This document shows positions 22,481 to 34,795 of a stretch of DNA of 64,000 nucleotides, piece after piece. Positions within the stretch are counted from its first letter, which is position 1; each line of letters opens with the position of its first letter. The notes beneath the pieces are model-generated. The model made no database searches and was not told the DNA's origin. It saw only the letters and a program-made list of their open reading frames with translations. The translations under genes and the position numbers were made by a program. The DNA is from Isoetes taiwanensis (lineage: Eukaryota > Streptophyta > Lycopodiopsida > Isoetales > Isoetaceae): the NCBI GenBank assembly GCA_021234155.1, contig JAJEKV010000064.1, forward strand, positions 1,796,001 to 1,860,000, in the 5' to 3' direction.

Positions 22481-24269
22481 AGTAAAGGGTGATAAGAGTG
22501 GCGAGCTTTTTATGAGCTTGGAATATCTATGTTTAGCGACCTCTTAAACGCCTACATAAACCAAGGAAAATTAGATTATAGTGGGCATTTAGAAGCACCC
22601 TTGAAGAATGCCAAATGTTCACTCACAAGTTTAGCACAATAGAACCACCACAAGGTCAAAACCACACTTTATGCACACCAAACATAGTCTTACATGCGAA
22701 GGAAGACCGGCAGTATTTTAAAACCCTCGGTGGGCATCATATCTAAGACCTTAACAGACAAAGTCCTTCAGATGCCTGCAAGTGAAACTCCATAATTGCA
22801 TGTGAAAGCGAGAAACACACCATGCCGACTACTAACAAATATGCACAAGGTGGAAACGAAGCAACATTAACTTGTATTTCCACGAGAAAAAAATAGAGAA
22901 ATTATAGAAAGGTTACCTTAACTTCATGATATGCACCTTTGGATAGTTTGAGAAATTATAGGCTGCAATATAAGGCTAGTTAGTTTTGAAAAAAGCTTGT
23001 TCTTGGATAACAAATAAGAGACGAAAAAATGCTCATTCAAACGCCGCACCTTGGCACAAATTCATCCCGTGATATCACCATTCAAGTTGAGATAAAACTC
23101 ATAGAAAGATCTGCAAGCACAAGTATTTAGTGTTAAATCCAAATCAATGTTACAAAGCTAGATGGTTCCAAAATATGGATCATATGGAATTTACTTTGCA
23201 AAACAATTTACGTGTATATTTTAATGCGCCTAACCTTCTCAAATTCATCTTATCTTTGTTCGAAACATAACCCCGACTTTAATCGAAGAAGAACATCATA
23301 CATGAGGAAGAAAAGAAGTCGTAAGAACTTTGACATCTAGATACTTCGCATGAGGTCAAGGTTAAATCACCGACCAGATTTTTGAGTGGCCTTGAGTTCC
23401 GAAACACAAGTCTCGGTGGATGACAAATGTCCATGGGGATTCATGCAGCCCCACACCGGAAGCTCCAGTGCCGAGAAGATACCGATGGACCCGGTTTGCC
23501 GTCGGAAGCCATAATGGATATCCGAAATTTTTCTTTGGCGAAGAACTATAATATTCTCACTTTGTTGGCACTTGAACCCTACCGCAAAAACCCGACCATA
23601 TGTCTTTAAGGTAATTCGTTTTGTTCCTATCTTTGCCCTTCTTGCATTAGTCACCCAGAACCCATCTCACTCATTTTCAACAAAGGTCGATAGATATTCT
23701 CTCAAACTTTAAAAGAGACAAATTGGACGGGATAGATCGATGGCTACTTGCACATTTGGAAGAATCGAGGATACATGTCCGAAAAAAGCAAGAAAAAGAG
23801 GGCATGAGGCGGACAAGAGGCAAGATCAAGAGGTAGCTTTTGCGGCTAGATAAAAGGGCCACAAAAAAGAATTAATAATCGCCCACATCGAAACGAACCG
23901 CCCGACCCTCTCAATTTGATTGATACTACTTCTAAACATGCCCCGTACCGCCGTTGTACCCCCTAAGCCCTCTGCTCCCATCTCTGCCGCAAATCCGGGA
24001 CCTCGAAAAAATTTCGAACCCCTCTTGCTCCAATCCCAAGCCAAAAGCGAAATGCGCCAAAGCTTAAGCTCTAAAACATGGCGAATCCGTCACCCATAGA
24101 ACCATAAACGGAATGCAAATCCGTGATAAGCGCCCAAAGAATCGTGAGACCAGAGAAGACGTGAGAAGAAAAAATTCTTTCTAAAAAGCCTCTTCGAAAT
24201 AGCCGTGGGAATTAAATCTGGTCATTAATTAACGGCGGCGGATTTCTTCTTCCTAAAAATTCCAATTTC
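22481..24269. other. No gene recognised
   Basis: No supported coding region. Short ORFs on both strands (for example 23367-23654 on minus) show no known domain. Confidence 0.35.
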
Positions 24270-24340
24270 AGTGGAAACCCTTCCGGGGTTCTAATATGGA
24301 AACCCGAAAGGGTTTCCATGTAGAACCCGGAAGGGTTTCA
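24270..24340. repeat. TGGAAACCC palindromes upstream of the armadillo gene
   Basis: GTGGAAACCCTTCCGGGGTT, then a degenerate unit, then ACCCGGAAGGGTTTC in reverse. It is a small hairpin of the same family as the 20.3-kb palindrome, about 400 bp upstream of the first candidate exon of the armadillo gene. Confidence 0.75.
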
Positions 24341-25173
24341 CTAATTTATTTAATAACCCTAATCGGGGGGAGATAGTGTGAGCGCATTTTACCGGTTAAT
24401 TTACAATGAAAACTGGGTTTCGGTTCAAGTTTGTAAATTCCAGCAGTTGTTTATTGAAGGCGGCAAATTTTCTAGTACACTTAACTGGGGATTTCGAAGC
24501 CTCGTGGGTACCCAAAAAAAAGTCATGTGGCCGTGCCTTGTCTGCTCCACCACTTAAGTGCTCCACCACTGTACACTACATCAAAGGCACTTCTTACAAA
24601 GTCAGCGCGATTGACCACGTATTCACCAGATTCAATCTATAAGTTTTTCTTAAGCAATCTTCAAAAGGCGTACTGCCCAATGCAACGTGTTCCGTGCTGC
24701 CTCTGAGCACCTAATCTATGCTTCGAACTAAAAATCTGGTTAAAAAACATGAACATATGGAGGTTCCCGACGACCCAGATCAAGAAGTAACTCTCAGAGG
24801 AAAATCTAGACGGTTAGCTTTCTTTACCTGTCCTAATCAGGAATTTCGGGCCGGTCTTTTCGAGATTCGCCTCATCTACTTCTTTGTTTTGCCCCCTTTT
24901 TTCCGTCCTTAGATTCTATTGTTTCTATTTTTTCCTTCCTTGGTTCAGAACCAGAAGAAGCAAAAGCCCATCTCCCATTTATGAAGAAAGGGCGCAGAAA
25001 ATTGAAGAACAAATAGTCCGCCCGAGGTATTCAAGCGAAAATAAGGTAAAACTGCCCGTTTCTAATAGTGAACTGCGTTTTTGTTTTTAAGAAACGGATT
25101 TACAGCAACTCGAAACTTATGTAGACAGAAAATGCGTCATGTCCTTCTAACCACAAAGTTTTAACCCACATAG

Positions 25174-27369
25174 GACAACCGGAACACCATGCTAAACAAG
25201 GTAAGCCTGAGCACCTCAATCTGCTTTAGCATTTTTATTTTCCTCAGCATTTGCCTACTGTAAGGGATGCCGCTAATATTTGGCAGTTAGCACTCCTTCC
25301 ATTTTACAACTGATGGGCACCGATGAGCTTACTGTGAAGAGAAATGCGTTGAAGGTCATTGCTAATTTAGCAGCTGAAGGTATTCCGGGCTTTACGTTTT
25401 TGGAACTGAATTGCAAAAGTAGTTGGTATCCTAACTCTTACTCTGTTGTATTTGAGTGTGAAGAAAGAAACCAGGATAAAATTATCTTGGCAGGCGGTCT
25501 AGACTTTCTGTTGGGAGTTTTGCGCGGTTCTAAAGGGGATTCAGGACAGAGTGTGGCTGTGGCTGCTGGTGTTTGCGCTAATCTTCTTGCAAATGGTATA
25601 ATTACGTTCAATATTGACATTATTTTTATCACTTATGATGTTATTTAGTCTCTTCAGCGTAAATTTTCCACATTCTGCAGAGAAATTTAGGAAAAGACTT
25701 GTTGAGCAAGGAGTGCTGGATACTCTTCTAGAACTTTTGGGTAACCCTCAAGATGAGCAGACTCTGCGGGCAGCTTGCACTGGAATCGCCAATTTTGGTT
25801 CAAATGGTAATGTAATTTCGTCTCACAGCTCATAGTAGTAACGTAGACACTATGTACCAAGTAGTGTAGTCAAGTGCTTTGTTAATGAGACCTTGTTGGT
25901 ATTTTGCACTAACATTTGTTGTTGAGAATATAACAAAAATTTAACTCAGGACTGAACCATGGCAGAAACCAATCAGCTACTTCTTGTACAAAAAGGTGTT
26001 ATCCCTCTCTTAGTGAAGACAACAAAGCAAAGCAGAGATGTGCGAACTCTTTGGACTGCAGCAGGTGCCATTGCGAACTTATGTGGCAATGGTAATTTCC
26101 CTCTACGCAAATGCTTTTTTTAACTTGTTGTTTTGTTTTTATTCTGAAGAAAACAATTGCTCGAGGACTCCAAAGGAGTTCAACTAGTAGCCCTAGTTTT
26201 AAATTTCTCTTCACAGTTAGGCATGGACCAAACATAGCGTCTGAATTTTTGGAATTAGTAAGCCTCATGGTTAAAAGAATAAGCAGCAGCTGAATGTGAG
26301 TATTTTGCACTTAGCAAAAAATTTGCAGGCCACATGTGTTCCTCCCATGTCTTAAATTCTCTACCAAGATATTGTAGCAGCATGAGCATTTAAAGGCTGC
26401 TGCTACTTTCTCAATCACAAGTGTGATCATTAGCTTGTTTATGATTATGAGCAGGAGGAACTTGCTTCTTTGTGTGTGATGAGGATGGAGCTTGAGTTGA
26501 GAAGGTCCTACCCGGTAATAAGTTAGGTCTATGATAACCAAATAACTTTTGGTTGTTCCAGATACAAATGAAAGCCCTCTAATCAATTATGGGTTCTGTA
26601 TCAGCTGAACTGCAATTGAAGCTTGTAGAAGGAGGCGGGATAAAGGCCCTACTTGAAATGTTGGAATCTACAGAACATGATATAGTTGAACAGGTGGCAA
26701 GAGGGATTGCAAATTTTGCCAAAACTGAATCTAAAAAAGCTCTGCAAGGTAAGCATGTTTTCTCACTCATATGCCCTTCACTTCAGGCATTTCAATGTTA
26801 GGAGTGTAGTGGATTTATTATGTGCAAGGTGGTTCACGTAAGACTTCTGGCAATGTGCATAGCCTGCTGGATCTACTGAATCAAGACCATATTTTCTTTA
26901 ATCTCTGTACACATTTGAAGAAATAATGGCAGAGACTTTACATTTCATTTTATCTTTGCAGGTAACAAGGTAGGAAGGTCACTTCTGCTTGAAGAAGGAG
27001 CACTGCCATGGGTCCTTGCAAAACTTATGGATGACTCATTGTGGATAAGGCAACACTTTGAGATTATTCTTTGCCACTTAGCTCATAATGGTGAGCTCCT
27101 TAAAATCTTCTGTGTATCTCATTCAGGAAGTGATGGAGCACATATCATGGCATAGCATTCTTTTTATACTAAAGAAACTAATTATTTCTGATCTATCATT
27201 TCTGGTCTCAGAGGCAAATGCAAATTATCTGATTAAGGGAGGAGCACTATGGGAGCTTATTCGGATCTCAAAACGATGCTCAAGGTCAGAAGTGAGAACG
27301 TTTGCTCAAAACACTTTGCTATCTTGTCCAACATTTTCACTGGAACTGAAACGGCTTCACTTAGTCTAG
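25174..27369 (+). CDS. Armadillo-repeat protein, ARK-kinesin C-terminus type
   Basis: Exons 25287-25379, 25464-25595, 25681-25806, 25966-26091, 26605-26748, 26962-27090 and 27212-27369 join in one phase with GT-AG introns; a 27-bp exon at 25174-25200 also fits. Products include VIANLAAEERNQDKI, AGVCANLLAN, AACTGIANFGSN, AAGAIANLCGN, EQVARGIANFAKTES and the C-terminal ALWELIRISKRCSR with LLSCPTFSLELKRL. These match in order the ARM repeats at the end of plant armadillo-repeat kinesins (ARK family), which bind microtubules and control root-hair and tip growth. No kinesin motor or coiled coil is visible upstream: possible exons at 24718-24830 and 24949-25045 lack it, and beyond lies transposon debris. 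It may be a stand-alone ARM protein or a 5'-truncated duplicate. The first intron is 84 bp and stop-free, so retention would keep frame. The true start is unknown. Confidence 0.75.
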
Positions 27370-28850
27370 TGTAACAAAATTGTGTACATGTCCTGTATAT
27401 TGTATCATTTTCCATTCATTGGGTTCCCACGAGCGTTGCAAGATTTGGGAGACCCCCTATATCCACATGATTAATCCAGATGGAAAATTATCTTCTACCA
27501 AACAATCAGGCTCTCTTATATTCCCGTGCTTGTGTATATTTCTTTTTGTTTTTGTGGTTGGCATAGAGTGCTGTCTTCTCTCTCGTAGGAAGGTATCTTG
27601 TACTTTACTTGCTAGAGAAAGGACAAAGCCTATTGTCTACAATTCATGCATATTTTTTTCACGTAAGTTTCATATAGCTTCTGAGTGAGGTATTATTGCT
27701 TTCCATTATTGACTAGAGTCTAGCTAATCATGATAAGAATTTAACAAAATTGTAAATGGAGACAACTATAAATTGACATTTTAAGTAAGTGTTGCCCTTT
27801 CATAAGTTGATGTTGTTGATGCTGCAAGCTTTATGTTTTGTGATGTATCTCTGATGTATCCTTCTATTGAAGATGGGCCACTGGACTGGTGGTAAAATTG
27901 GGACCACGCAAGGAAAGTGGGTGTTTCGTTTTAGATTACATTAACTTCTTGATGACAGGTCAACGTTAAAGTTTGGTGCTGGTTTGTTCAACCATTAATG
28001 TCATCCCTTAATTGTGTGGGGACTTTTGGATGTCATTCTTGTGGATTTTTTTCATGTGGGTACCGGGTAACTCTAATTGGCGATCTACATGAGTCCTGCA
28101 CTGAAAAGCAGCAGGGCCCATAAGTAACAGGGGCCCAAATTTGTCCCCGCCACGTGCCCTTCACGTCATGAGAGGTCTGAAATTTTCTTTAGCCGATGCA
28201 TCACTGAATCAGCCAATTAATTCACATGACTTGATTGCAGCTAATTGATTCACATGACATGATTCCATTAACATGCTAAATATTAAATTGATTGAGAATG
28301 CAGAACTATAAAAGACATGGGCTTCCTCCATCAAATCCAACGATCTCATCCTCATCATTTTTTTGTTGTTTCCTATTCTATTCCATCCTCTTCAATGGAT
28401 TTGAACAGCAATGCCAATGAAGAGAATTCCAAATTATGACAGGTATGGATAATTGCTTCCAAATGAAGATGAGAAGATAATTGCTTCCAAATGAAGTTGC
28501 TTTTTGTTGCAGAAACCCCAATTCTAGATGCTTGGATGGCAAGCAGCCAAGAAAAGCAAGAATGTGTGGCCTAGCAATTGCCTTGATAGCTTGTCATATG
28601 AATTTGGTGATATTAAAATAAATATCAATCGAAATGTTAGTTTTGGGCAAAGCATTATGGTCTTCTAGCATTTTGGGTCAAATTGGATATGTCTAGATCT
28701 TATACAGAGAAGCAAGTTAAGAATCACATAGAGCATCATTCCATATAGCCAAACTAGTTTGTGAAGTCATGTTATAGTAGCTTGAAGACAAAGGGGTTAC
28801 TTCCAGTATCTATCAAAGTGGGAGCTAGTGATCACGGAGGACAACCTTAA
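27370..28850. other. 3' UTR of the armadillo gene, then intergenic
   Basis: The first few hundred bases after the stop are probably 3' UTR. No further gene was recognised up to the LINE remnant. Confidence 0.4.
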
Positions 28851-28852
28851 AA

Positions 28853-29410
28853 ACATATGGAGAAATACTTGGCTGAAATACCTCCCTCCACGAATCAACG
28901 CCTTTCTTTGGAAAGTGATCCACAGGGTCCCCTCTGCCCCGCGGAAGAGGAATCCATAGAACATTGTCTGGTGGAATGTGAGATGCTGCAAGAAGCGTGG
29001 GCCTTGAGTCTGGATATCTTCGATTACCTGTTAGGAACCAAGGAATTGCTATTGGGAATTCTCCCCCCGAATGGTATCCCATGAAGAAGATATTCTTTCA
29101 CATAGCTAGGGCCTGGACAATTTGGTCAATATGGAAAAGGAGAGAAATGCCCTAATCGTCGATGAGAATCAAGAGGAATTCATATCATCAAACCAGGTAC
29201 TCCACATAGAAAGACTTAAAGTGAAGAAGAGGTAAAGGAAGTAATATGGGGCACCTATTTAAATCTTCTCTAGGTTGGCAAGGTGATAGTACAAGCTGAA
29301 GCCATGTAGCTATCCCCTTCTTATATTCACAGATGGGTGCATCCCTGCCATGTGGCCTTGTATCATTCTCTCTAAGTAAATAAAATCTATTTTTACCCCC
29401 CCCCAAAAAA
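28853..29410 (+). pseudogene. LINE (L1-like) 3' remnant, zf-RVT region
   Basis: NIWRNTWLKYLPPRINAFLW followed by KVIHRVPSAPRKR, then, after a deletion and frame change, CPLCPAEEESIEHCLVECEM, and near 29110 AWTIWSIWKRREM. These are the WxxxxPPRxxxFxW, CxxC-H-C and WxIWxxR motifs after the RT domain in plant L1-like LINEs. Stops follow, and the copy ends near a C-run and short A-run (29395-29412). Confidence 0.7.
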
Positions 29411-29707
29411 AGGAATCACATAGAGCACATGATTGAAGTAATAAGCAGGAGAGACTAAAGGAATATGGTACTAATGGTACCCTAGCTCTTGGCAATGATT
29501 CTAGGCAACTCATTCATTGTGGTTCCATAAATGAAGGGTTTAGGTCCAACAATAAATCGAATTCAAATGTTAGGGGCAAAAAGTAAGTGCCCCATGATTC
29601 AAAGTGAGTACAATGTGGATGGTGGAAAAAAGAACGCAAAGTAAGCATGCCAGTTGTAAATGTGGAGCCTGAAAAAGGTTTTACTATTGTTGAGCCCGAT
29701 AGTGAAG

Positions 29708-29810
29708 AAGATGAATATGTAGCACAATAACGGGGTTCCAAGGGGTTTTGATATGGATGCATAAATCACTATCCCCGAGACAATAAACCATACCCCTAAA
29801 ACAATTGAAT
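29708..29810 (+). repeat. 5' piece of the SINE-like repeat
   Basis: GAATATGTAGCACAATAACG and following bases match the beginning of the repeat copies at 42514 and 34763, with similar downstream sequence (ATACCCCTAAAACAATTGAA). The tRNA-like part is missing here. Confidence 0.6.
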
Positions 29811-31719
29811 AAGCCATCAATCTTGTAATCTAGATCCATTAGGGGGCTTGATGAAATCATTTCTAAGATAGCTAATATGTCCTCAATGATTATTATGTAT
29901 ATACTTGTGGATTGTAAAGCAAGAATACCAATAACTTGAGAAATGATAATGCATTTGTTACTATATGCTAGCCTGAATATCACACAGGGAAAGGCAAGCT
30001 TCTTATCAATTGGTATGCATGTTTTGTAAATGGGTCATTTAGTGTTCCGCTCCTCTCATTAATCTAAGCTTCTTTGGAGATACATGTCTTTGATTAGGCT
30101 GGTGTCTATATCCTCATTGGCCAAATGCATTTCAAGAAGAACGATTAATGGAGTTTGGTTTGGTCAAAACTTTCTCAGACATATTTAGTTGAATATTTTG
30201 GGGTTTTCTTGAGCTAAAGTAAACAAAGTTGTCATATAATTGCTGAAATAGCAAGAAAGTATCAAATTGCAACAATCATAGTAGGTATATAATTTTACAA
30301 ATTAAATGTATTGTCCTTTTTTTTTTGTCTTCGGCATGCTGCTCTACAAAAAGACTGAGATAGTGTAGGCTTCACAAATATTCTTATTTGTCACCGTATT
30401 CTTCTTAAATGGAAATACGTTTTTTCCTAAAATGTTTCTTTATTAACTTTATCATATTGCGCTGACTTCAGCCATTGATGAAACATCAGAAGCTAGTTGA
30501 TGGATGTGTCAAAAAAGAAATGTGTTTGCTGCATTTTTCAACGTAACTTTGTCCTAGTGTACGTGACAACAAACATATATTGGCATCATTAGTTCACACT
30601 CCTTTATTTATACAAAAAATTTATCGCGACGGCCTCCAAAGGGGGTTGGTTGTACCCACTGTTTATATCCAATGTGTATCTATTCAAAACTTGTCAAAAC
30701 CTTAATTTGTTTATATTGTGAGGTAAAAATTTGTAATTGAGGTGAACTTCATTGAGTTGTGAAGAAGAAAACTCTTTAAAAATCCATTTTTATACAGAAT
30801 ACACTTGAAGAAGAGTTTATTTTCTATTCAGACAAAAACATTTTAGATGAAAGTGTGGTAGAAGAATGAAAAACTAGCAAGAATAAATAAATTTGAATAC
30901 ATACCTTAAGTGAGAGCCGCTTTTAATTGCCCTAATGGAATCTGAGCTCCTTTGGCATTTTGCAAGATGGCTCTTCCTGATTTGTGGATGTAAACTACCA
31001 CATCAAGAACTGACCTAGTGGAATCTCATCCTAAGTTTAAAAGAACAAATACTAAATAGTGGTTTATGGGTTTATGCCACAACCACAAATTTCCAATTCC
31101 ATGCGAAATGTCTTTAGATTCTGTGGGACTCCATGTAATTCAGAGCATGGTATTTCATTGTATGAAGGAGAACAATAATATTTTCTACTGCAAATGTTAC
31201 TCTTTGTAATTATGTGATCAAAATGATTTGAGTAAGACTTGAAAGAGAGATATGGAATCATTCGGTTTTCTTGATTACTACCTCAAGGCAACACAAAGGT
31301 GAACATTATGTAGACCATACATGTGTTGCAACATCTCATATGTTGAGCATGCATAAATGTGCTACACATAAATCAAATCCATTTTTCCACCAAAGAATAG
31401 ACCCAAAAGATGGGATGTCCATGAAAGTTGGGACATCAGAATACCCATCCATTCAATCAAGGTAAAACCATTTATTTTCTTTCAAATAAGGACGAACCAT
31501 TTATCTTGATTGCTTAGAGACCACAAATGGCCTTTCACATTTGAGGTCCAATGCCTTTTCATGGAACAGGAATCAACAGGTCTCAGTAATCTTAATGTAA
31601 ATCAAGCAACCTACACCAGTTCTTTGTAAAAATAAATAAAGGCTACATTGCACTACTTCAAATAGCCCACATCTTTTGACATCTTTTCTATTGTAAAAAT
31701 AGATAAAAGTTAAGGTATC
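29811..31719. other. No gene recognised
   Basis: AT-rich sequence with short chance ORFs only. Confidence 0.4.
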
Positions 31720-31722
31720 TTA

Positions 31723-32520
31723 GGCCCTTTTTCCACGGTTGGCTTAAAATATGGCTGTCTTATAACTATAAGACATCATTTGAGGCGCCATGTCATTCTT
31801 GTGACATGTCTTAAGAAAATTACTTTTCCACGGCTTCATTATAAGAAGTGTCTTATAATATAAGACATGCCTCAGAAAATCTGTTTTTCCACAACTCATC
31901 AATCTTTTTACAGTTTTCTTGCATGTTTATCACAGAGAGTCTTGCTTCGACACCGATATTCTTGCTTTGACCCTGTAAATCGAGCAGCAATTTGACCTAA
32001 TAAGCAACCCAACCTGCAACAAGTAATTTGAAAGCAATTCGACCTGCAAGATTTGTCCAATCCGATCTGCAGTTTCGGCCTGTGGCAATTTGACCTGCAG
32101 ATTCGACCTGCAATTCGACCTGGGCATTCGATGTTTGAAGACAAAGCTTCGATTGCATTCCATGTTTGAAGATAGAGCTTTTTCATTGCGTTTCATGTTT
32201 GAAGATAGAGCTTCGATTGAAGATTGAAGCTTCGATTCTACTCCAACCATTACAATTCTGGCATTAACGATTCCAGCCCAGCCCTTTTTTTTGGACACCC
32301 TAAATTCTAGGCAAAAAAGGAGCTCTGATTGGATAGGATTATCTATCTTATTTTGTGGCGGGGGATTTCTCCCGAAAGAAAAAGAGCCTCCCCTGCTGTA
32401 CGGAACTGGTTTAAGACACCTCTCAAAACAGATCGTGGAAAACGAGCTCTGACTTATTTGCTTACCTGGACGAATCAAATGGCTTAAAAAATAAGACTCC
32501 TATACCGTGGAAAAAGGGCC
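31723..32520. mobile_element. PIF/Harbinger (Tourist-like) MITE, 798 bp
   Basis: Terminal inverted repeats GGCCCTTTTTCCACGGT match at both ends for 17 bp. Both are flanked by TTA (31720-31722 and 32521-32523), the 3-bp target duplication of PIF/Harbinger elements. No transposase is encoded. Inside are subterminal TATAAGACAT repeats, CAATTCGACCTGCA repeats (31990-32130) and about three copies of ATGTTTGAAGATAGAGCTTC (32130-32230). Confidence 0.85.
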
Positions 32521-33201
32521 TTAAACTTCAAAGTCACAGGATTATACACGTCACTTAGCTGCCCTTTTCAGTAAGTACCTATTTTTATAAGTGCATGATA
32601 AATTCCATATCCACAACTGAGAAATCAATTGGACATAATGTATGCGTGAATCTGTTACTTGCAACAGAGTTAGAAGTTTCCATTCATCTGCTAGGCACTT
32701 TCTTACTTCATTTCATTTGCTAATTCAATAACCTCTTCCTCTTCACAGCCTGCCAAATAAGGACTTATTTAAGATCCTATACTTTGTGTGCATATTGTAA
32801 CAAAGTGTTTGGAAAGGCATGAAAGTGCCGTGCATATTGTAACAAAGTGTTTGGAAAAACATGGAAGTACCAATCTTTGAAGTGCTTTCTCTAGCCAGAA
32901 AACATATCCATAATTGGGTCCAGCGAGGAAGAGAAGTGAATTTGGTGATGGCTAAGTCCGAACTCTACTCGCCAGATTCTTTTGCCTTTTTCGACTGTCT
33001 TTGGGCGGGAAGGGCCAGATTGTTGCCTGAATCCATTAGCGTTATCGCTATTGTTGCATTTGGGTAACAGTTTAAGGTAGGAATCTCTGCAAACACCATC
33101 AAAAACTCTATTTTTATTGTATTTAAAGCTTATTTTAACTCTTTATATTGTTTTCCAGATGGAGGAATCGATTAATCTGGAGATCTGCCTAAATACATCA
33201 A

Positions 33202-33554
33202 TAAACGAGGTGCACCCTGGACTACCACAATCGTCGGATCTGTCAATCCTACGGCCCAAACTGTATGTTGGAGCTTCTGGGCACCTCTCGTTTCGCTTAT
33301 GCTCATGTATGATTGGGGGCGCCTATGATTTTTGAGATGTCAAATACGAGTTTGCCTAAGGTTTTGATGGTATATCCAGCCTCTATACGGCTTCGCCTAA
33401 GATTTTAGAATATGAAATATGGGAGCTTGAACCTCTACAAAAATAACTCAATGTCCTAATAAGATTTTTTAGCCAATCTAACCAGTGAGCTAACTTGACT
33501 ATTTTTTATCTTTTTATCTTAAATCTATGTTTTTTTTTTTTTTTTTTTTTTTTT
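33202..33554 (-). repeat. SINE-like repeat with tRNA-derived head, copy 1
   Basis: On the minus strand a tRNA-like segment has an A-box TTAGCTCACTGG (33482-33493) and a B-box GAGGTTCAAGCTC (33423-33435) about 50 bp apart, followed by a unique body ending GGGTGCACCTCGTTTA. A long T-run (A-run on minus) at 33531-33554 marks the other edge. Related copies lie at 34137-34763 and 42514-42898. Confidence 0.65.
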
Positions 33555-34136
33555 ATAGAATAGAATAGAATAGATTTTTAGCGTCCACGGAGACCAATTG
33601 GCCTATGGGACCCAAACAAAAAGAGAGCAGCAAGCGTATTACTGACAGGATTAAAAAACCCCCACCCCGAAGGGTTTTCGAGGGAAAAACCTTAGCAGTA
33701 ATAAGTATGCTAGCACGCTATACAATTGTATAGGACAGTTCAATACCGTCCCGTAGGACACAAATGAGTCCGTGCATCCATAACCTCCTGGAGGTATGAC
33801 CCCAACAAACCCACTGACGCCGTAGTCAATAACCGATGCAACGGCCGCCGTGCACTAGTAATCGAACATATCGCCTCGATATGGGCTTAATCTTTGGGCA
33901 TATCCGAGGGCATGACATTCATCCTCAATGGCTCGGTGGCAACACCGCAAAGCCTTTGCTCGTGCTTCCCGAGCCCAACGCCTGCTTTCAATGTGGAGGC
34001 TTATGTGCACCCGTGTGAATGGAAGCTATAAGTCTGCGCTTCTTCATGGGCAGCTGGGTGTACAAGTACTGGTGTGGGCCTCTTGTGAGCCTAGGATTGA
34101 CTTGCTGCTGATAGTGTGCCAGCTTAACGTATAATA
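33555..34136. repeat. LTR-like sequence with GGGTTTTCGAGG hairpin
   Basis: GATTAAAAAACC and GAAGGGTTTTCGAGGGAAAA (33648-33695) are shared in similar form with 46605-46670. This stem motif resembles sequence seen in plant copia LTRs. No coding sequence accompanies it, so the assignment is tentative. Confidence 0.35.
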
Positions 34137-34763
34137 ACCCCATTGAAGTGTTTTAGGGATATGGTCTATAGTTTCAGGAATTATATCTATATAAAATCCC
34201 CCTGGAACCTCCTGTTATTTTGCTACATATTCTAAACGAGGTGCACCCTGGACTACCACAGTCGTCGGATCTGTCAATCCTACGGCCCAAACTGTATGTT
34301 GGAGCCTCTGGGCACCTCTCGTTTCGCATATTCTAAACGAGGTGCACCCTGGACTACCACAGTCGTCGGATCTGTCAATCCTACGGCCCAAACTGTATGT
34401 TAGAGCCTCTGGGCACCTCTCGTTTCGCTTATGCTCATGTATGATTGGGGGCATCTATGATTTTGAGATGTTAAATACGAGTTTGCCTAGGGTTTTGATG
34501 GTATATCGAGCCTCTATACGGCTTTGCCTAAGGTTTTAGACTATGAAATATGGGAGCTCGAACCTCTACAAAAATAACTCAATGTCCTAATAAGACTACT
34601 TTAACCAATCTAACCAGTGACCTAACGTGATTATTTTTTATCTTAAATCTTTGTTTTTTTTTTCTAATAACCCATTGAAGTGTTTTAGGGATATGGTCTA
34701 TAGTTTCAAGAATTATATCCATATCTCCCCCTGGAACCCCCTGTTATTTTGCTACATATTCGA
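34137..34763 (-). repeat. SINE-like repeat, full copy plus joined 5' piece of another
   Basis: The minus strand, from 34763, reads GAATATGTAGCAAAATAACA, then the tRNA-like A-box (34611-34625) and B-box GAGGTTCGAGCTC (34554-34566), then the body. The 3' segment AAACGAGGTGCACC...GCACCTCTCGTTT is duplicated in tandem (about 34218-34327 and 34328-34435). The 5' start of another copy (34137-34217) abuts it directly, so a second unit is joined head to tail. Confidence 0.65.
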
Positions 34764-34795
34764 ATGGGTCTTTAGAAGAAAACTCTGGCTTCAAG

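Noticed and set aside
20280-24390. One element bounded by the TGGAAACCC arrays and carrying the PPR fragment
   Set aside because: The outer ends are not clear inverted repeats (GCATTTTACC occurs in direct orientation at both sides) and no target duplication is visible.
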